Source: an uncultured Acidimicrobiales bacterium (GTDB taxonomy: Bacteria; Actinomycetota; Acidimicrobiia; Acidimicrobiales; SHLQ01). From it: a DNA stretch of 36,492 bases. Made by a program: the position numbers and the translations under genes. The stretch is taken from assembly GCA_937922235.1 (NCBI GenBank), contig CAKZVC010000115.1, positions 1 through 36,492 on the forward strand, given 5' to 3'. Every line of letters starts with the position of its first letter. Position 1 is the first letter of the stretch. A model generated the notes under the pieces. It saw only the letters and a list, made by a program, of their open reading frames with translations. It was not told the DNA's origin and did no database searches. This document shows, piece after piece, positions 25,168-32,915 of the stretch.

Positions 25168-25307
25168 GGGGACAGGCCCCGTAAAGGCACCTTTAGGGGG
25201 ACAGGCCCCGTAAAGACCCCTGAGAAGTCAACCGAATTCAGTCCTCCAATGAACGCCGCGGGGACAGGCCCCGTAAAGACACGTTTATGGGGACAGGCCC
25301 CGTAAAG
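25168..25307. repeat. Four copies of a 19-base repeat in two matched doublets
   Basis: GGGGACAGGCCCCGTAAAG occurs exactly at 25168-25186, 25197-25215, 25260-25278 and 25289-25307. Copies 1-2 and 3-4 each sit 29 bases apart, with 10-base spacers of related sequence (GCACCTTTAG and ACACGTTTAT), and 44 unrelated bases separate the doublets. GGGG and CCCC within each unit can form a small hairpin. The spacers add TAAAG/CTTTA-type dyads. The last copy supplies the AAAGGA ribosome site of the next gene. It resembles a REP-type intergenic element and fills the only large gap inside the tryptophan gene run. Confidence 0.9.
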
Positions 25308-25315
25308 GATTAGAA

Positions 25316-26269
25316 ATGCAGTACACCCGCAGTAACGCAAAGTCATACGCCCAGGAGAATATGTTGGGCATTTGGGCTGCCGCCTACATGCCGTTTACCG
25401 AAGACGGTCGCATTGACGAGGACGGCTTCCGCTCGAACGTCGACCATTGGACAAACGACCTTGGGATCGAGGGCTTGTTCGTCTCGGGCAAGCGTGGCGA
25501 GTTCTTCTCGATGAGCGTCGAGGAGCGCAAGCGCACCTTCGACCTGGCGGTTGAGGCAACCGGCGACAACGGCTACACGATCATGTCGTGCTCGGACGCC
25601 AACCTCGACGTGGTCCTCGACCTCGCCCAGCACGCCCAGAAATGTGGCGCCGACTACATCGTCGTGCACGCGCCCGCATTGCACTTCTACAAGGCCTACG
25701 ACGAAACCGTCATGCGGTACTACAAGAAGGTCTCCGACAGTGTCGACATCGGCATTGCGCTCTGGAGCCACCCGGCGAGCGGCTACTTGATGTCGCCCGA
25801 TCTCTGCAACCAGTTGGCCGACCTCGAAAACGTCGTCGCCATCAAGTACAGCGTCGACCGTTCGATGTACGCCGAACTCACGCGGCTCGCTTCCGACCGC
25901 ATTCATGTAAGCACGGCGTCCGAAGAAGAGTGGCTCGACAACGTCATCGATCTCAACTGGAAGCTCTACCTGTGCTCGTCACCTCCATTCCTGCTGCAGA
26001 GCGCTAAGGATCGCCGCATGCACGACTACACCCAGGCCGCACTCGCGGGTAACGCCGACGAAGCACGGGCCATCAGTGCCAGCCTCGATTCGGTGCGCGA
26101 TGCCTTGGCCCGAACGCAGCCTGCCGAGAAGCCTCACGCCCATCAGAAGTATTGGCAGGAACTGCTCGGCCAGGTCGGCGGCCACGTGCGCTTTCCATTG
26201 CTCGAGCTGACCGATGAAGAGAAGGCGATCACCCGCGAAGCATTTGAGACCTGCGGGCTCGAGGTCTAA
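25316..26269 (+). CDS. Dihydrodipicolinate synthase / N-acetylneuraminate lyase family protein with altered active site
   Basis: This is a 317-residue (beta/alpha)8 class I aldolase-fold protein. VSGKRGEFFSMSVEERKR (56-73) matches the usual V-GTTGE-x-L-x-x-EER region, with KR in place of TT. The Schiff-base lysine is Lys177 in NVVAIKYS. The motif that normally reads YNxP with the catalytic Tyr reads LWSHPASGY here, so Trp150 replaces that Tyr. It is therefore unlikely to be a true DapA. Decarboxylation, hydration or retro-aldol cleavage of a 2-oxo acid are possible. It lies between the ALDH gene and the aspartate-dehydrogenase-like gene (3-base gap), pointing to the lower part of tryptophan breakdown. 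AAAGGA precedes the ATG. Confidence 0.85.
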   Translation: MQYTRSNAKSYAQENMLGIWAAAYMPFTEDGRIDEDGFRSNVDHWTNDLGIEGLFVSGKRGEFFSMSVEERKRTFDLAVEATGDNGYTIMSCSDANLDVVLDLAQHAQKCGADYIVVHAPALHFYKAYDETVMRYYKKVSDSVDIGIALWSHPASGYLMSPDLCNQLADLENVVAIKYSVDRSMYAELTRLASDRIHVSTASEEEWLDNVIDLNWKLYLCSSPPFLLQSAKDRRMHDYTQAALAGNADEARAISASLDSVRDALARTQPAEKPHAHQKYWQELLGQVGGHVRFPLLELTDEEKAITREAFETCGLEV

Positions 26270-26272
26270 CGA

Positions 26273-27070
26273 GTGAAACGTCAGCGCGTGGTTCTTGTTG
26301 GCTGGGGTGCAATCGGGCAGACGGTCGGACGAATGCTCGCCGACGCTGCAGTCGACATCATCGCCGTCGGAGTTCGAGATCATTCGATTGCCCGAAGCAA
26401 CATTCCACCGACGGCAACAGTGATCTCCGACCCGAACGAGCTTGCCGACCTTCGACCCGATGTCGTTGCTGAAGCATCGGGCCGTGACAGCGTTGGTCCT
26501 TGGGGTCGAGCGGCGCTGAACGCCGGGGCTGACATCATCGTGTCATCGATGTCCGCGTTTGCCGATGCTGATCTTCTCGCATCTCTGCGGCGGACCGCCA
26601 CAGCCAACAACGCACAGATCCACATTCAGCCTGGAGCACTCGCTGGCATCGACGCTCTCGCAGGAGCCAAGCGCATGGGCATCGATCGGGTCGAACACCA
26701 GATGGTGAAACCACCAAAGGCATGGCAGGGCACTCCAGCCGTTGAGCTCTGCGACCTCGATGCGCTCGTCGAACCGGTGGCGTTCTTCACCGCTAACGCT
26801 GCCGAAACCGCGGCGGCATTTCCGAAGAACGCAAATGTGGCAATGACGACTGCGTTGGCGGGCATTGGCCCAGACCGGACCCAGATCACCCTGGTCGCAG
26901 ACCCGACCGCCTCGACCAACCGTCACGAGATTTCGGCGTCGGGCGCCTTCGGGTCACTTGACGTGACGATCGCCAACAACCCACTCCCCGACAACCCGAA
27001 GACTTCGGCAATGGCCGCGCTCAACCTCGTTCGCGCCATCGAAAATAGAGTCACCACCATCCACATCTAA
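26273..27070 (+). CDS. L-aspartate dehydrogenase-like (NadX family) oxidoreductase
   Basis: This is a 265-residue NAD(P)-dependent protein. The Rossmann motif is LVGWGAIGQTVGRML (about 8-22), DVVAEASGRDSV follows, and the C-terminal half has the NadX signature FPKNANVAMTTALAGIGPDRTQITLVADP, then NRHEISASGAFGSLDV and NPLPDNPKTS (all split for length). The family interconverts aspartate and iminoaspartate/oxaloacetate and can feed NAD synthesis. No nadA or nadC lies nearby. In this setting it could act on the amino or imino group of a muconate intermediate, or handle nitrogen released in tryptophan catabolism. This is inference. The GTG start is three bases after the preceding stop, so the two are co-transcribed. 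Confidence 0.88.
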   Translation: MKRQRVVLVGWGAIGQTVGRMLADAAVDIIAVGVRDHSIARSNIPPTATVISDPNELADLRPDVVAEASGRDSVGPWGRAALNAGADIIVSSMSAFADADLLASLRRTATANNAQIHIQPGALAGIDALAGAKRMGIDRVEHQMVKPPKAWQGTPAVELCDLDALVEPVAFFTANAAETAAAFPKNANVAMTTALAGIGPDRTQITLVADPTASTNRHEISASGAFGSLDVTIANNPLPDNPKTSAMAALNLVRAIENRVTTIHI

Positions 27071-27076
27071 CCGATG

Positions 27077-27112
27077 GTGCCTGGCACCAAAAGGCCGTTT
27101 GGTGCCAGGTAC
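27077..27112. repeat. 36-base palindromic element, copy 1
   Basis: A perfect 12-base stem, CCTGGCACCAAA with TTTGGTGCCAGG, surrounds a six-base loop AGGCCG. GTG and TAC extend the ends. It lies in the 64-base gap between the convergent ends of the NadX-like gene and the next minus-strand gene, so it may act as a bidirectional terminator, though no T-run follows. A second copy in opposite orientation lies at 34878-34913, with 33 of 36 bases identical after reversal. Confidence 0.85.
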
Positions 27113-27134
27113 AAATCGGGCGCAAGATGGCAGC

Positions 27135-28322
27135 TCAGACGTTGATGGCGGCCTTTCGGAGCTCGTCGAGCATGGGTTCACTTGGTTTCGCCGGGACGAG
27201 TGTTCGGCGCGGGTAGTGGTTCGTTGCCGTAAACATCTCCTCGCAGACACGTTCGACATCGAGCCACGGAACCATCAGGTTTTCCGCCGTTTCAAGATCG
27301 ACGATGGCAACAAGATCGGTGTGTGGCAGAAGGGTTTCGACGCCCTTTGTCCAAACGCCATACGACATCACATCGCCGTCCAGCTGGACGGCTTTGTAGC
27401 TCGCGACAAATAGCTCGTCGTCGAACTGTTGCATCAGTAGGTGCTGTTGTGGTTCGTACGTGAGGAGCCCATCAAGCACCGTGAGCATGCGGCATGCCTC
27501 GAACGCCGGATGGGTGGAAGCGACGTCGAGCTGCTGCCAGTTTCCGTCCGAGCCAACAACCGGTGAAAAGCTGATCGGGCTGGCGACTTCTTGGTTCTCG
27601 ACGACAAATTGCGCCGCCATCGCAATGCCCTCTGGATCGTCTGCACTCACGATCATGAGGTCACGTCGACCCGGGTGAAAGATCACCTTGTCCCCGTCAA
27701 ATGGCAGGCGATCGAGCGCTCCCGGGAGAAACGCCCGACTTGCGGTGTAGTCGTCTTCGGCCAAGACGGAGAAAACCCGACCGTCCATGACAGCCCACTC
27801 CTCGATCGGGTCCGCTAACTGCGCTTTGCCCGTCTCGAGTGCTTCCTCGAAGGACACACCACGCTCGACGAGGGCATCTCGACCGGCAATCTGCATCGTG
27901 TGCGGAAAGTCGATCACGACACACCACACGAGATCTCCGCCAATTGGCTGCATGGGAATGGTTGAAGGCGAGTCGAAGCCGGAAGCCAGCGACATTTGAA
28001 GGTTCGAGATGCTCAGCGTGGCTTGCGACCGCACCCCGGCGCGAAGAATCCCGTCGTGTGAACTCGTGTCCGAACCCATCCGGCTGAAGACCTCGATGAT
28101 CGACCCCTCAAGCCATGCGTACCGTTCGCTTGGATCTTGGTCGCTCCAGTGCATTCGCATGTTGCGAAGATTGAGTGTGCCCCCAGAAACCTGGATCGAA
28201 TCGTCGTCCTCGTTCGCGACGATTACTCCGTCGGGTACATGGGCCGTGAGAATCTCGCGCACCGCTGCGTCGAAGTCCCGATTCGCTGATCCCGCCCTCT
28301 TCTTCTTCTTGAAAATCGCCAT
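27135..28322 (-). CDS. Conserved-looking protein of unknown function
   Basis: This is a 395-residue soluble protein with no signal peptide or membrane helix. It opens with a basic stretch (MAIFKKKKRAG) and then alternating strand-like segments. There is no motif I recognise with confidence. An acidic, hydrophobic mix and repeated AEDD/DGDKVIF-like segments suggest an all-soluble alpha/beta protein, perhaps distantly like the DUF1444 group, but this is a weak impression. It is the last gene of the minus-strand oxidative operon, 55 bases after the DUF3500 gene. A 16-base palindrome touches its start codon, so it may have its own control. Confidence 0.8.
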   Translation of the reverse strand: MAIFKKKKRAGSANRDFDAAVREILTAHVPDGVIVANEDDDSIQVSGGTLNLRNMRMHWSDQDPSERYAWLEGSIIEVFSRMGSDTSSHDGILRAGVRSQATLSISNLQMSLASGFDSPSTIPMQPIGGDLVWCVVIDFPHTMQIAGRDALVERGVSFEEALETGKAQLADPIEEWAVMDGRVFSVLAEDDYTASRAFLPGALDRLPFDGDKVIFHPGRRDLMIVSADDPEGIAMAAQFVVENQEVASPISFSPVVGSDGNWQQLDVASTHPAFEACRMLTVLDGLLTYEPQQHLLMQQFDDELFVASYKAVQLDGDVMSYGVWTKGVETLLPHTDLVAIVDLETAENLMVPWLDVERVCEEMFTATNHYPRRTLVPAKPSEPMLDELRKAAINV

Positions 28323-28337
28323 GTCGAATGTTCGACA
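28322..28337. promoter_or_regulatory. 16-base palindrome at the start of the unknown gene
   Basis: TGTCGAA (28322-28328) and TTCGACA (28331-28337) form a perfect dyad with a two-base centre. The first base overlaps the ATG of the minus-strand gene at 28322. It is placed to block transcription or translation initiation. The half-site spacing does not fit the usual LexA box. Confidence 0.4.
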
Positions 28338-28377
28338 CGCGCTCGACAGCGCTTGAGCCCGACGGTTCTCCGACTAC

Positions 28378-29508
28378 CTAATGCCTGTGCCCGTGGGCGT
28401 GATGCTCCGCCAGTACGTCACGGCCCCAGTCGTTATCGAGGTCTCTCCACACGGTGTGCACGTGATTGGCATCGCGGACGGCGTTCTCGTATTCGACCAT
28501 CAGCGAGGCGCCCTGCATCCGGTAGTACATCGGGTCGCCTGCTTCGATTCCGCCCGCCCACAGGAAGTGCATTTCGTCGATCGCATCGCCTGCGTATTTC
28601 GCTGCTTGGGCATCTGCGACCGAATCGGCGACCCGATGGACGTACAGGTCGAGCAGCGATCGCAACATCTCGCGTTGGCTTTGGTCTAGCGCGGAGGCCG
28701 CAATGCCTTTGGGCCGTCGCGAAAATGCAAGGTCTTGAATCTGCGTCTCAGTCAGGCCAACGCGGCCTCGAAACATCGCGTCTGCATCAGCCATGAAGGT
28801 GTGCAGGCCATCGTCAAGACGCCCACGCCAGACCTCGGGAATCGACAACATCGCATCGCCCTCGACAATGGTCGTCCGGTTTGCGGTGACCACATCGATC
28901 GGCGGCGCTGGCGACAACACCGCGAGCTGCTTTTGATCGGGTGAGAGCGAATGAACCAAGTCGCGCCCCAAATCCTCCACCCCACCAAGCGGCCGATACG
29001 GATGAGGCCCGAGCAGCGAAGATGACGCAGGGTCAGCGCCGAAGAAACATGGGGTCGAGGCAACTACCTCGCCTTCCATGATCGTGAAGTGAAGCGAAAT
29101 GTGATGGCCCCCAAACCGCCACGCCCACGCGTCGCTCCCGGGATCGCCAAAGATGGCAAGCCAGTAGAGGAGCGGGTCACGGGCCCGCTCACGGCCAAAG
29201 GAGTTCGCCCAACCTTCTAGCTGGTCGAGCAGATTCTCGAGGGCGATGATGGCATTGGCGGTCACATAGCCAGCATGCGAGAGACCCGTCGCCAACAACT
29301 TATGGGTACGTCGATGTTGCGTTGCGGTCATGTCGTGAAACGACAGGCCGCCGTGATCGGTGGGCGTGTAGAACCACACCATTCGCTCTTCGTGGTCGAA
29401 CGGCCAGCGCAGCTTCTCGACTTGGCTGGCGGTGCACGACTCGACAATGACCGCGGCTTGCTCGCTCATCTCGTTTGCAAGGTCGCGTCGGCTCAATGCG
29501 CTGGTCAT
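28378..29508 (-). CDS. DUF3500 family protein
   Basis: This is a 376-residue protein with the DUF3500 pattern: EKLRWPFDHEERMVWFYTP near residue 32, GLSFHDMTATQHRRTHKLLATGLS, YWLAIFGDPGSDAWAWRFGGHHISLHFT with several His, and GRLDDGLHTFM in the middle. WAGGIEAGDPMYYRMQG lies towards the end. The C-terminus is His-rich (EHHAHGHRH). The function of the family is unknown. Members often sit beside oxidative enzymes. The conserved HH-x-S-x-H set could bind a metal (inference). Its ATG is separated by one base from the stop of the FAD monooxygenase gene, so translation of the two is probably coupled. Confidence 0.87.
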   Translation of the reverse strand: MTSALSRRDLANEMSEQAAVIVESCTASQVEKLRWPFDHEERMVWFYTPTDHGGLSFHDMTATQHRRTHKLLATGLSHAGYVTANAIIALENLLDQLEGWANSFGRERARDPLLYWLAIFGDPGSDAWAWRFGGHHISLHFTIMEGEVVASTPCFFGADPASSSLLGPHPYRPLGGVEDLGRDLVHSLSPDQKQLAVLSPAPPIDVVTANRTTIVEGDAMLSIPEVWRGRLDDGLHTFMADADAMFRGRVGLTETQIQDLAFSRRPKGIAASALDQSQREMLRSLLDLYVHRVADSVADAQAAKYAGDAIDEMHFLWAGGIEAGDPMYYRMQGASLMVEYENAVRDANHVHTVWRDLDNDWGRDVLAEHHAHGHRH

Positions 29509-29509
29509 G

Positions 29510-30691
29510 TCAGTTCCCTGGTTCGTGGAGTCCGAAGATGAACTCGGGATCGCCCGGCTTCCAACTGTTGTCTACCTGCGATCGCTGCCCGATGTGTCGA
29601 GTGCGTTCGAGCAATCGCCGCCCGAGATCGAGTTGAGTGTCCTCCCACTGGGCAAGCGCTGCGTCGAGTGTCGAATTGCCGGTCAGTGCTGCGGCCAACG
29701 CCCAGCCATCTTCGGCAGCCTTAGCCGTGCCTGCAGCAGCGTGCGGGCGAACCGCGAACGCAGAATCGCCAAGCAGACACACTCGCCCAAAGACCATCCG
29801 CTCGACCTCGATGTCGTAGACCACTTGCAAGAAGAGATCTTCGGTCGCCGCCACGAGCTCTGCGATCGGTGCCGGCAATCGAGCTGCGGCGTGTGCCCGG
29901 ACTTCCTCGGCATGACGGACACTGACCGACCCAGGTGGAAGCGACAGCTCGCGCTTCTCGCCGTTGATATCGGTCATCAGGTCGTCGAACTCTCCCCCCG
30001 GTGCGTAGTTCCGATACCAGACGAAGTTGATCAGCCGCTCGCCCTCAGCCACCGAACCGTCCAACCCGGGGATTGGATACACGAGGATATGGCTATTGGC
30101 GTAGACGTAGTAGGTAATTGCGTCAGTGAACCGAGCGGCGGTCTCGGGAGCCAACGACCCCTCGGGCACCATGCCGCGCCAAGCCACATAGCCGGCATAG
30201 CCCTGGTCGGCATTGGCTTGCAGCGTTCGCCGGCCCGTCGACCCCACTCCATCGGCACACACCAACAGGTCGACGTCGGCGTTCGTGCCGTTCGAGAACT
30301 CTACGCGCACCTCATCACCGTTGTCGGCAAAGCCGGTCATGTCATGGCCAAGCACATACCGATCGCGACCCCAGTGCTCTAAGAGCTCTCGATACACCGC
30401 GTTCCACGAGCTAAAGAGGTAGCGGTGGGTGCTGTCGTGCGCGACCGAGCCATCTCGGCTCAGGTACCGAATGTGGTCGGTCGCGACGCTTAGGTCGGCC
30501 AACTCAAGCTGTGCCCGTTCGACAAGATACCGATACGTCGCCTCAAGGAAGCCAATGCCCGCTCCACGCTGTTCGAGCTGGCGAGATGAACGCTCCCATA
30601 CGGTTACGTCATGGCCCGCGTCTCTCAGAAGACATGCAGCGGTCAACCCGCCGAGAGATCCCCCGACAACGCCAATCCGAACATCCTTCAT
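29510..30691 (-). CDS. FAD-dependent aromatic monooxygenase (2,6-dihydroxypyridine 3-hydroxylase-like)
   Basis: This is about a 393-residue group A flavin hydroxylase. The N-terminal motif is GVVGGSLGGLTAACLLRDAG, followed by VWERSSRQLEQRGAGIGF. VCADGVGSTGRR is the DG motif, and CLLGDSAFAVRPHAAAGTAKAAEDG is the GD motif (split by length). The LEQRGAGIGF and HAAAGTAKA details resemble enzymes that hydroxylate dihydroxypyridine or similar heteroaromatics, from memory of the family. The substrate remains open. The ATG at 30691 is preferred over a TTG one codon earlier. It lies 39 bases after the PPOX-type gene and is coupled to the DUF3500 gene downstream. Confidence 0.88.
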   Translation of the reverse strand: MKDVRIGVVGGSLGGLTAACLLRDAGHDVTVWERSSRQLEQRGAGIGFLEATYRYLVERAQLELADLSVATDHIRYLSRDGSVAHDSTHRYLFSSWNAVYRELLEHWGRDRYVLGHDMTGFADNGDEVRVEFSNGTNADVDLLVCADGVGSTGRRTLQANADQGYAGYVAWRGMVPEGSLAPETAARFTDAITYYVYANSHILVYPIPGLDGSVAEGERLINFVWYRNYAPGGEFDDLMTDINGEKRELSLPPGSVSVRHAEEVRAHAAARLPAPIAELVAATEDLFLQVVYDIEVERMVFGRVCLLGDSAFAVRPHAAAGTAKAAEDGWALAAALTGNSTLDAALAQWEDTQLDLGRRLLERTRHIGQRSQVDNSWKPGDPEFIFGLHEPGN

Positions 30692-30730
30692 CAACGCTGC
30701 GACGGTTCAGTCAAGTTCCTGCGGCGCCCG

Positions 30731-31255
30731 CTACCCCGGCTGGCCAAAGGTGGCGATTCGATCGACGGTGCATTCGAACAGCACCCGCCGCTCCTCAATT
30801 GCAGGATCGCGAAGACCGTAGGTGTCTCCATCACCGATGTACTTCACCCAGATGCGGTTGAGCTGTTCGGTCACCCATGCGCCTTCTTCGGGGTCGTCCT
30901 CGTGGATCTCTCGGTCGACGGTCACCTTGATGCTCATCCAGTGGTACATGTTCTCGGGGTTCATGATCAGGATCGAAACCTGTGGGTTGTTGCGGATCCA
31001 TCCGGTCTTCTTCCGCTGCTCGGCAACGTTGATGAGGACCTTGTCTCCCTCATAGTCGAACCACATCGGCGTGAGGTTTGGACGTCCGTCGCCGCCCATG
31101 ACCGCCATCACACAGGCCAGGGGCTTGTCCATCAGCTGCTTATAGGTCTCATCGAGGTCGCTGATACTGGCGATCTTGTCCCGCGATCCAACGCTGAACT
31201 GATTGGGCTGCAGACCCTCAGATACGTCGAGAAATTTCGAAACCTGTACTGACAT
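30731..31255 (-). CDS. Pyridoxamine 5'-phosphate oxidase-like (PPOX) family flavin/F420-binding protein
   Basis: This is a 174-residue split-barrel protein: KPLACVMAVMGGDGRPNLTPMWFDYEGDKVLINVAEQRKKTGWIRNNPQVSILIMNP is the classical first half (given in parts: PNLTPMWF, KVLIN, KKTGWIRNNP, VSILIMNP). In actinobacteria this arrangement is often an F420- or FMN-dependent reductase rather than PdxH. The RKK-N-NP element fits binding of a phosphate-bearing cofactor. ATG 31255 has AAGGGGGA upstream, which decides the start over a longer in-frame version. It sits between a ThDP enzyme and a flavin hydroxylase and could supply a reduction step in the same pathway (inference). Confidence 0.87.
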   Translation of the reverse strand: MSVQVSKFLDVSEGLQPNQFSVGSRDKIASISDLDETYKQLMDKPLACVMAVMGGDGRPNLTPMWFDYEGDKVLINVAEQRKKTGWIRNNPQVSILIMNPENMYHWMSIKVTVDREIHEDDPEEGAWVTEQLNRIWVKYIGDGDTYGLRDPAIEERRVLFECTVDRIATFGQPG

Positions 31256-31286
31256 GATGTCCCCCTTGTTGACTGTGTGTCCTCCG

Positions 31287-32867
31287 CTATCCGCGAGTGG
31301 CAGCGAGGAGGCCGGGGTAGCTAGAAGGATCGATTCGAACATCCAGCAGCCTCGGACCATCCCAGGTGTCGGCGAGGATGCGCGAAAGCTCTGCGTCACA
31401 GTCCACCACAAATCCGGGAACTCCGCACCCAGAAGCAACGGCGGCAAAGTCGGTTGGCTGGTACGCCACGGCCGCGTCGCCCCCATGATCGGCTGCCTGC
31501 TTGATCCGAATCAGGCTGAGCGTTGCATCGTTGAGCACGACGATCGTGATCGGCAGTCCACGACGGGCAATCGTCTCGAGCTCTCCGAGGGTCATTCCCA
31601 TCCCGCCGTCGCCGGTGAACGCAACGACGGGCCGGCCGGGGCGTGCGATGGCCGCACCGATTGCGGCAGGCACCGAGAATCCCATCGTGGCCAAGCCGTT
31701 CGAAATCAGAAGGTCGAGTGGATTCGCGACCGGCCACATCGGCATGATTGCGAGAAAGTGCGCTCCAGCGTCGACCGTGGTCGTTGCCGTACCCGGGACG
31801 TGTTTGCGCACCGTCTCGACGACCGCCACCGGGCCGAAGGAGTCGCTGCTCTCGGCCGAGCGAATCTGCGCTCGGCCCCGATCACGAAAGCCCTTGGCCT
31901 TGCTGGTCCAACCAGAATCGACCTGCACCCCCTCGAAGACGCTCGTGACCGCCACCGAGAGATCGCTAACGACGTCGACCGATGCGCTCAGGTAGTCGTC
32001 CTGCTGGTCCTGCGACGACAGGCGGAGCACGGGTGCGTCATAGTTCCATGCGCGCGGGATTGGTTCGACAAGGTCGAGTCCCACCGTGATGAACAGGTCG
32101 GCGGCGTCCATCACTTCGCGTTCGAGATCGCCGTTGGTGAAGAGCCCCGCGTGGAGCGAACCCTCGGTGTCGACGATCCCGATCGCCTGATAGGTGGTGA
32201 GGACCGGCGCGCCAAGAGCGACGAGCGCATCCCCTATGCCCGGAGTGACCGCAGCTTCCATGCCGGCGATAACCACAGGCCGGGCGCTAGCGGCGAGTAG
32301 CTCGCGTGCTGCACTCAGCACATCGTCGGCCGCAGGCGCAGCACCCCTTGCGCTGTAGCTGCTCTGAGTGCTCACGCCGCCTACGTCGTAGTCGAGGTGC
32401 AGTGCGCCGTAGGGCCAGCGGTTCGGCTGGGCGATCACCTCGGCGAGTTCGACGTTGTCGATGTCCGCGCCAAGGGTGATCGATTGCTTGGTGACCGGGC
32501 CGAAGAGCGCTCGTTGGTCGAGTCGCTGATGAGCAACCCGACTGCGCTGAGCCGACGGCACCGTGTCGGTGACAACAACGAGCGGATACCGATCGAGGGT
32601 TGCTTGGGCCGAGCCATTGACGACCGAGGTCGCCCCCGGCCCTCTCGTCACGATCACCGGGGTTGGCGTCTGAGTAAGAAGTCCGTGGGTCGACGCCATG
32701 ATGGCCGACGACGTCTCAGCATGGCCGAGAACGAAATCGATGCCCTCGTCAAGGGCTGCGCCGACCACATCGAGGTTCGGACCGCCACCAGGCACCCCAA
32801 ACGCGGTGGTCACGCCTGCATTCCGAAGCGTCCGAGCCAAGCGGCGAGGTAAGTCCATCGTTGCCAT
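31287..32867 (-). CDS. Thiamine diphosphate-dependent enzyme (acetolactate synthase / benzoylformate decarboxylase-like)
   Basis: This 526-residue protein has the three-domain ThDP decarboxylase layout. The N-terminal domain has the catalytic Glu51 in GHAETSSAI and RGPGATSVVNG. The middle domain is a Rossmann-like region (ARPVVIAGMEAAVTPG). The C-terminal domain has the ThDP-Mg motif GDGGMGMTLGELETIARR-GLPITIVVLND. Likely 2-oxo acid decarboxylation or carboligation. The canonical acetolactate synthase partner subunit is absent nearby, so a catabolic decarboxylase is likelier. TACCTT (32879-32874) lies six bases before the ATG and no ribosome site is seen, so the message may be leaderless and have its own promoter 48 bases after the Rieske gene. 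Confidence 0.9.
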   Translation of the reverse strand: MATMDLPRRLARTLRNAGVTTAFGVPGGGPNLDVVGAALDEGIDFVLGHAETSSAIMASTHGLLTQTPTPVIVTRGPGATSVVNGSAQATLDRYPLVVVTDTVPSAQRSRVAHQRLDQRALFGPVTKQSITLGADIDNVELAEVIAQPNRWPYGALHLDYDVGGVSTQSSYSARGAAPAADDVLSAARELLAASARPVVIAGMEAAVTPGIGDALVALGAPVLTTYQAIGIVDTEGSLHAGLFTNGDLEREVMDAADLFITVGLDLVEPIPRAWNYDAPVLRLSSQDQQDDYLSASVDVVSDLSVAVTSVFEGVQVDSGWTSKAKGFRDRGRAQIRSAESSDSFGPVAVVETVRKHVPGTATTTVDAGAHFLAIMPMWPVANPLDLLISNGLATMGFSVPAAIGAAIARPGRPVVAFTGDGGMGMTLGELETIARRGLPITIVVLNDATLSLIRIKQAADHGGDAAVAYQPTDFAAVASGCGVPGFVVDCDAELSRILADTWDGPRLLDVRIDPSSYPGLLAATRG

Positions 32868-32873
32868 CCAAAG

Positions 32874-32879
32874 AAGGTA
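32874..32879 (-). promoter_or_regulatory. -10 box (TACCTT) before the ThDP enzyme gene
   Basis: TACCTT on the minus strand is followed by six bases and the ATG at 32867. No ribosome site fits between. It is probably an internal leaderless promoter. Confidence 0.4.
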
Positions 32880-32915
32880 GCTCTACCCCTCGCTGCTCAT
32901 CAGACAAACACTCGA

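Noticed and set aside
25057..25305. Open frames across the gap after the aldehyde dehydrogenase
   Set aside because: They are translations of the 19-base repeats and overlap the ALDH end. No ribosome site or homologous pattern is seen.
28322..28337. LexA/SOS box
   Set aside because: The TCGAA/TTCGA half-sites are only two bases apart, whereas the actinobacterial box has a longer spacer. The gene has no DNA-repair feature.
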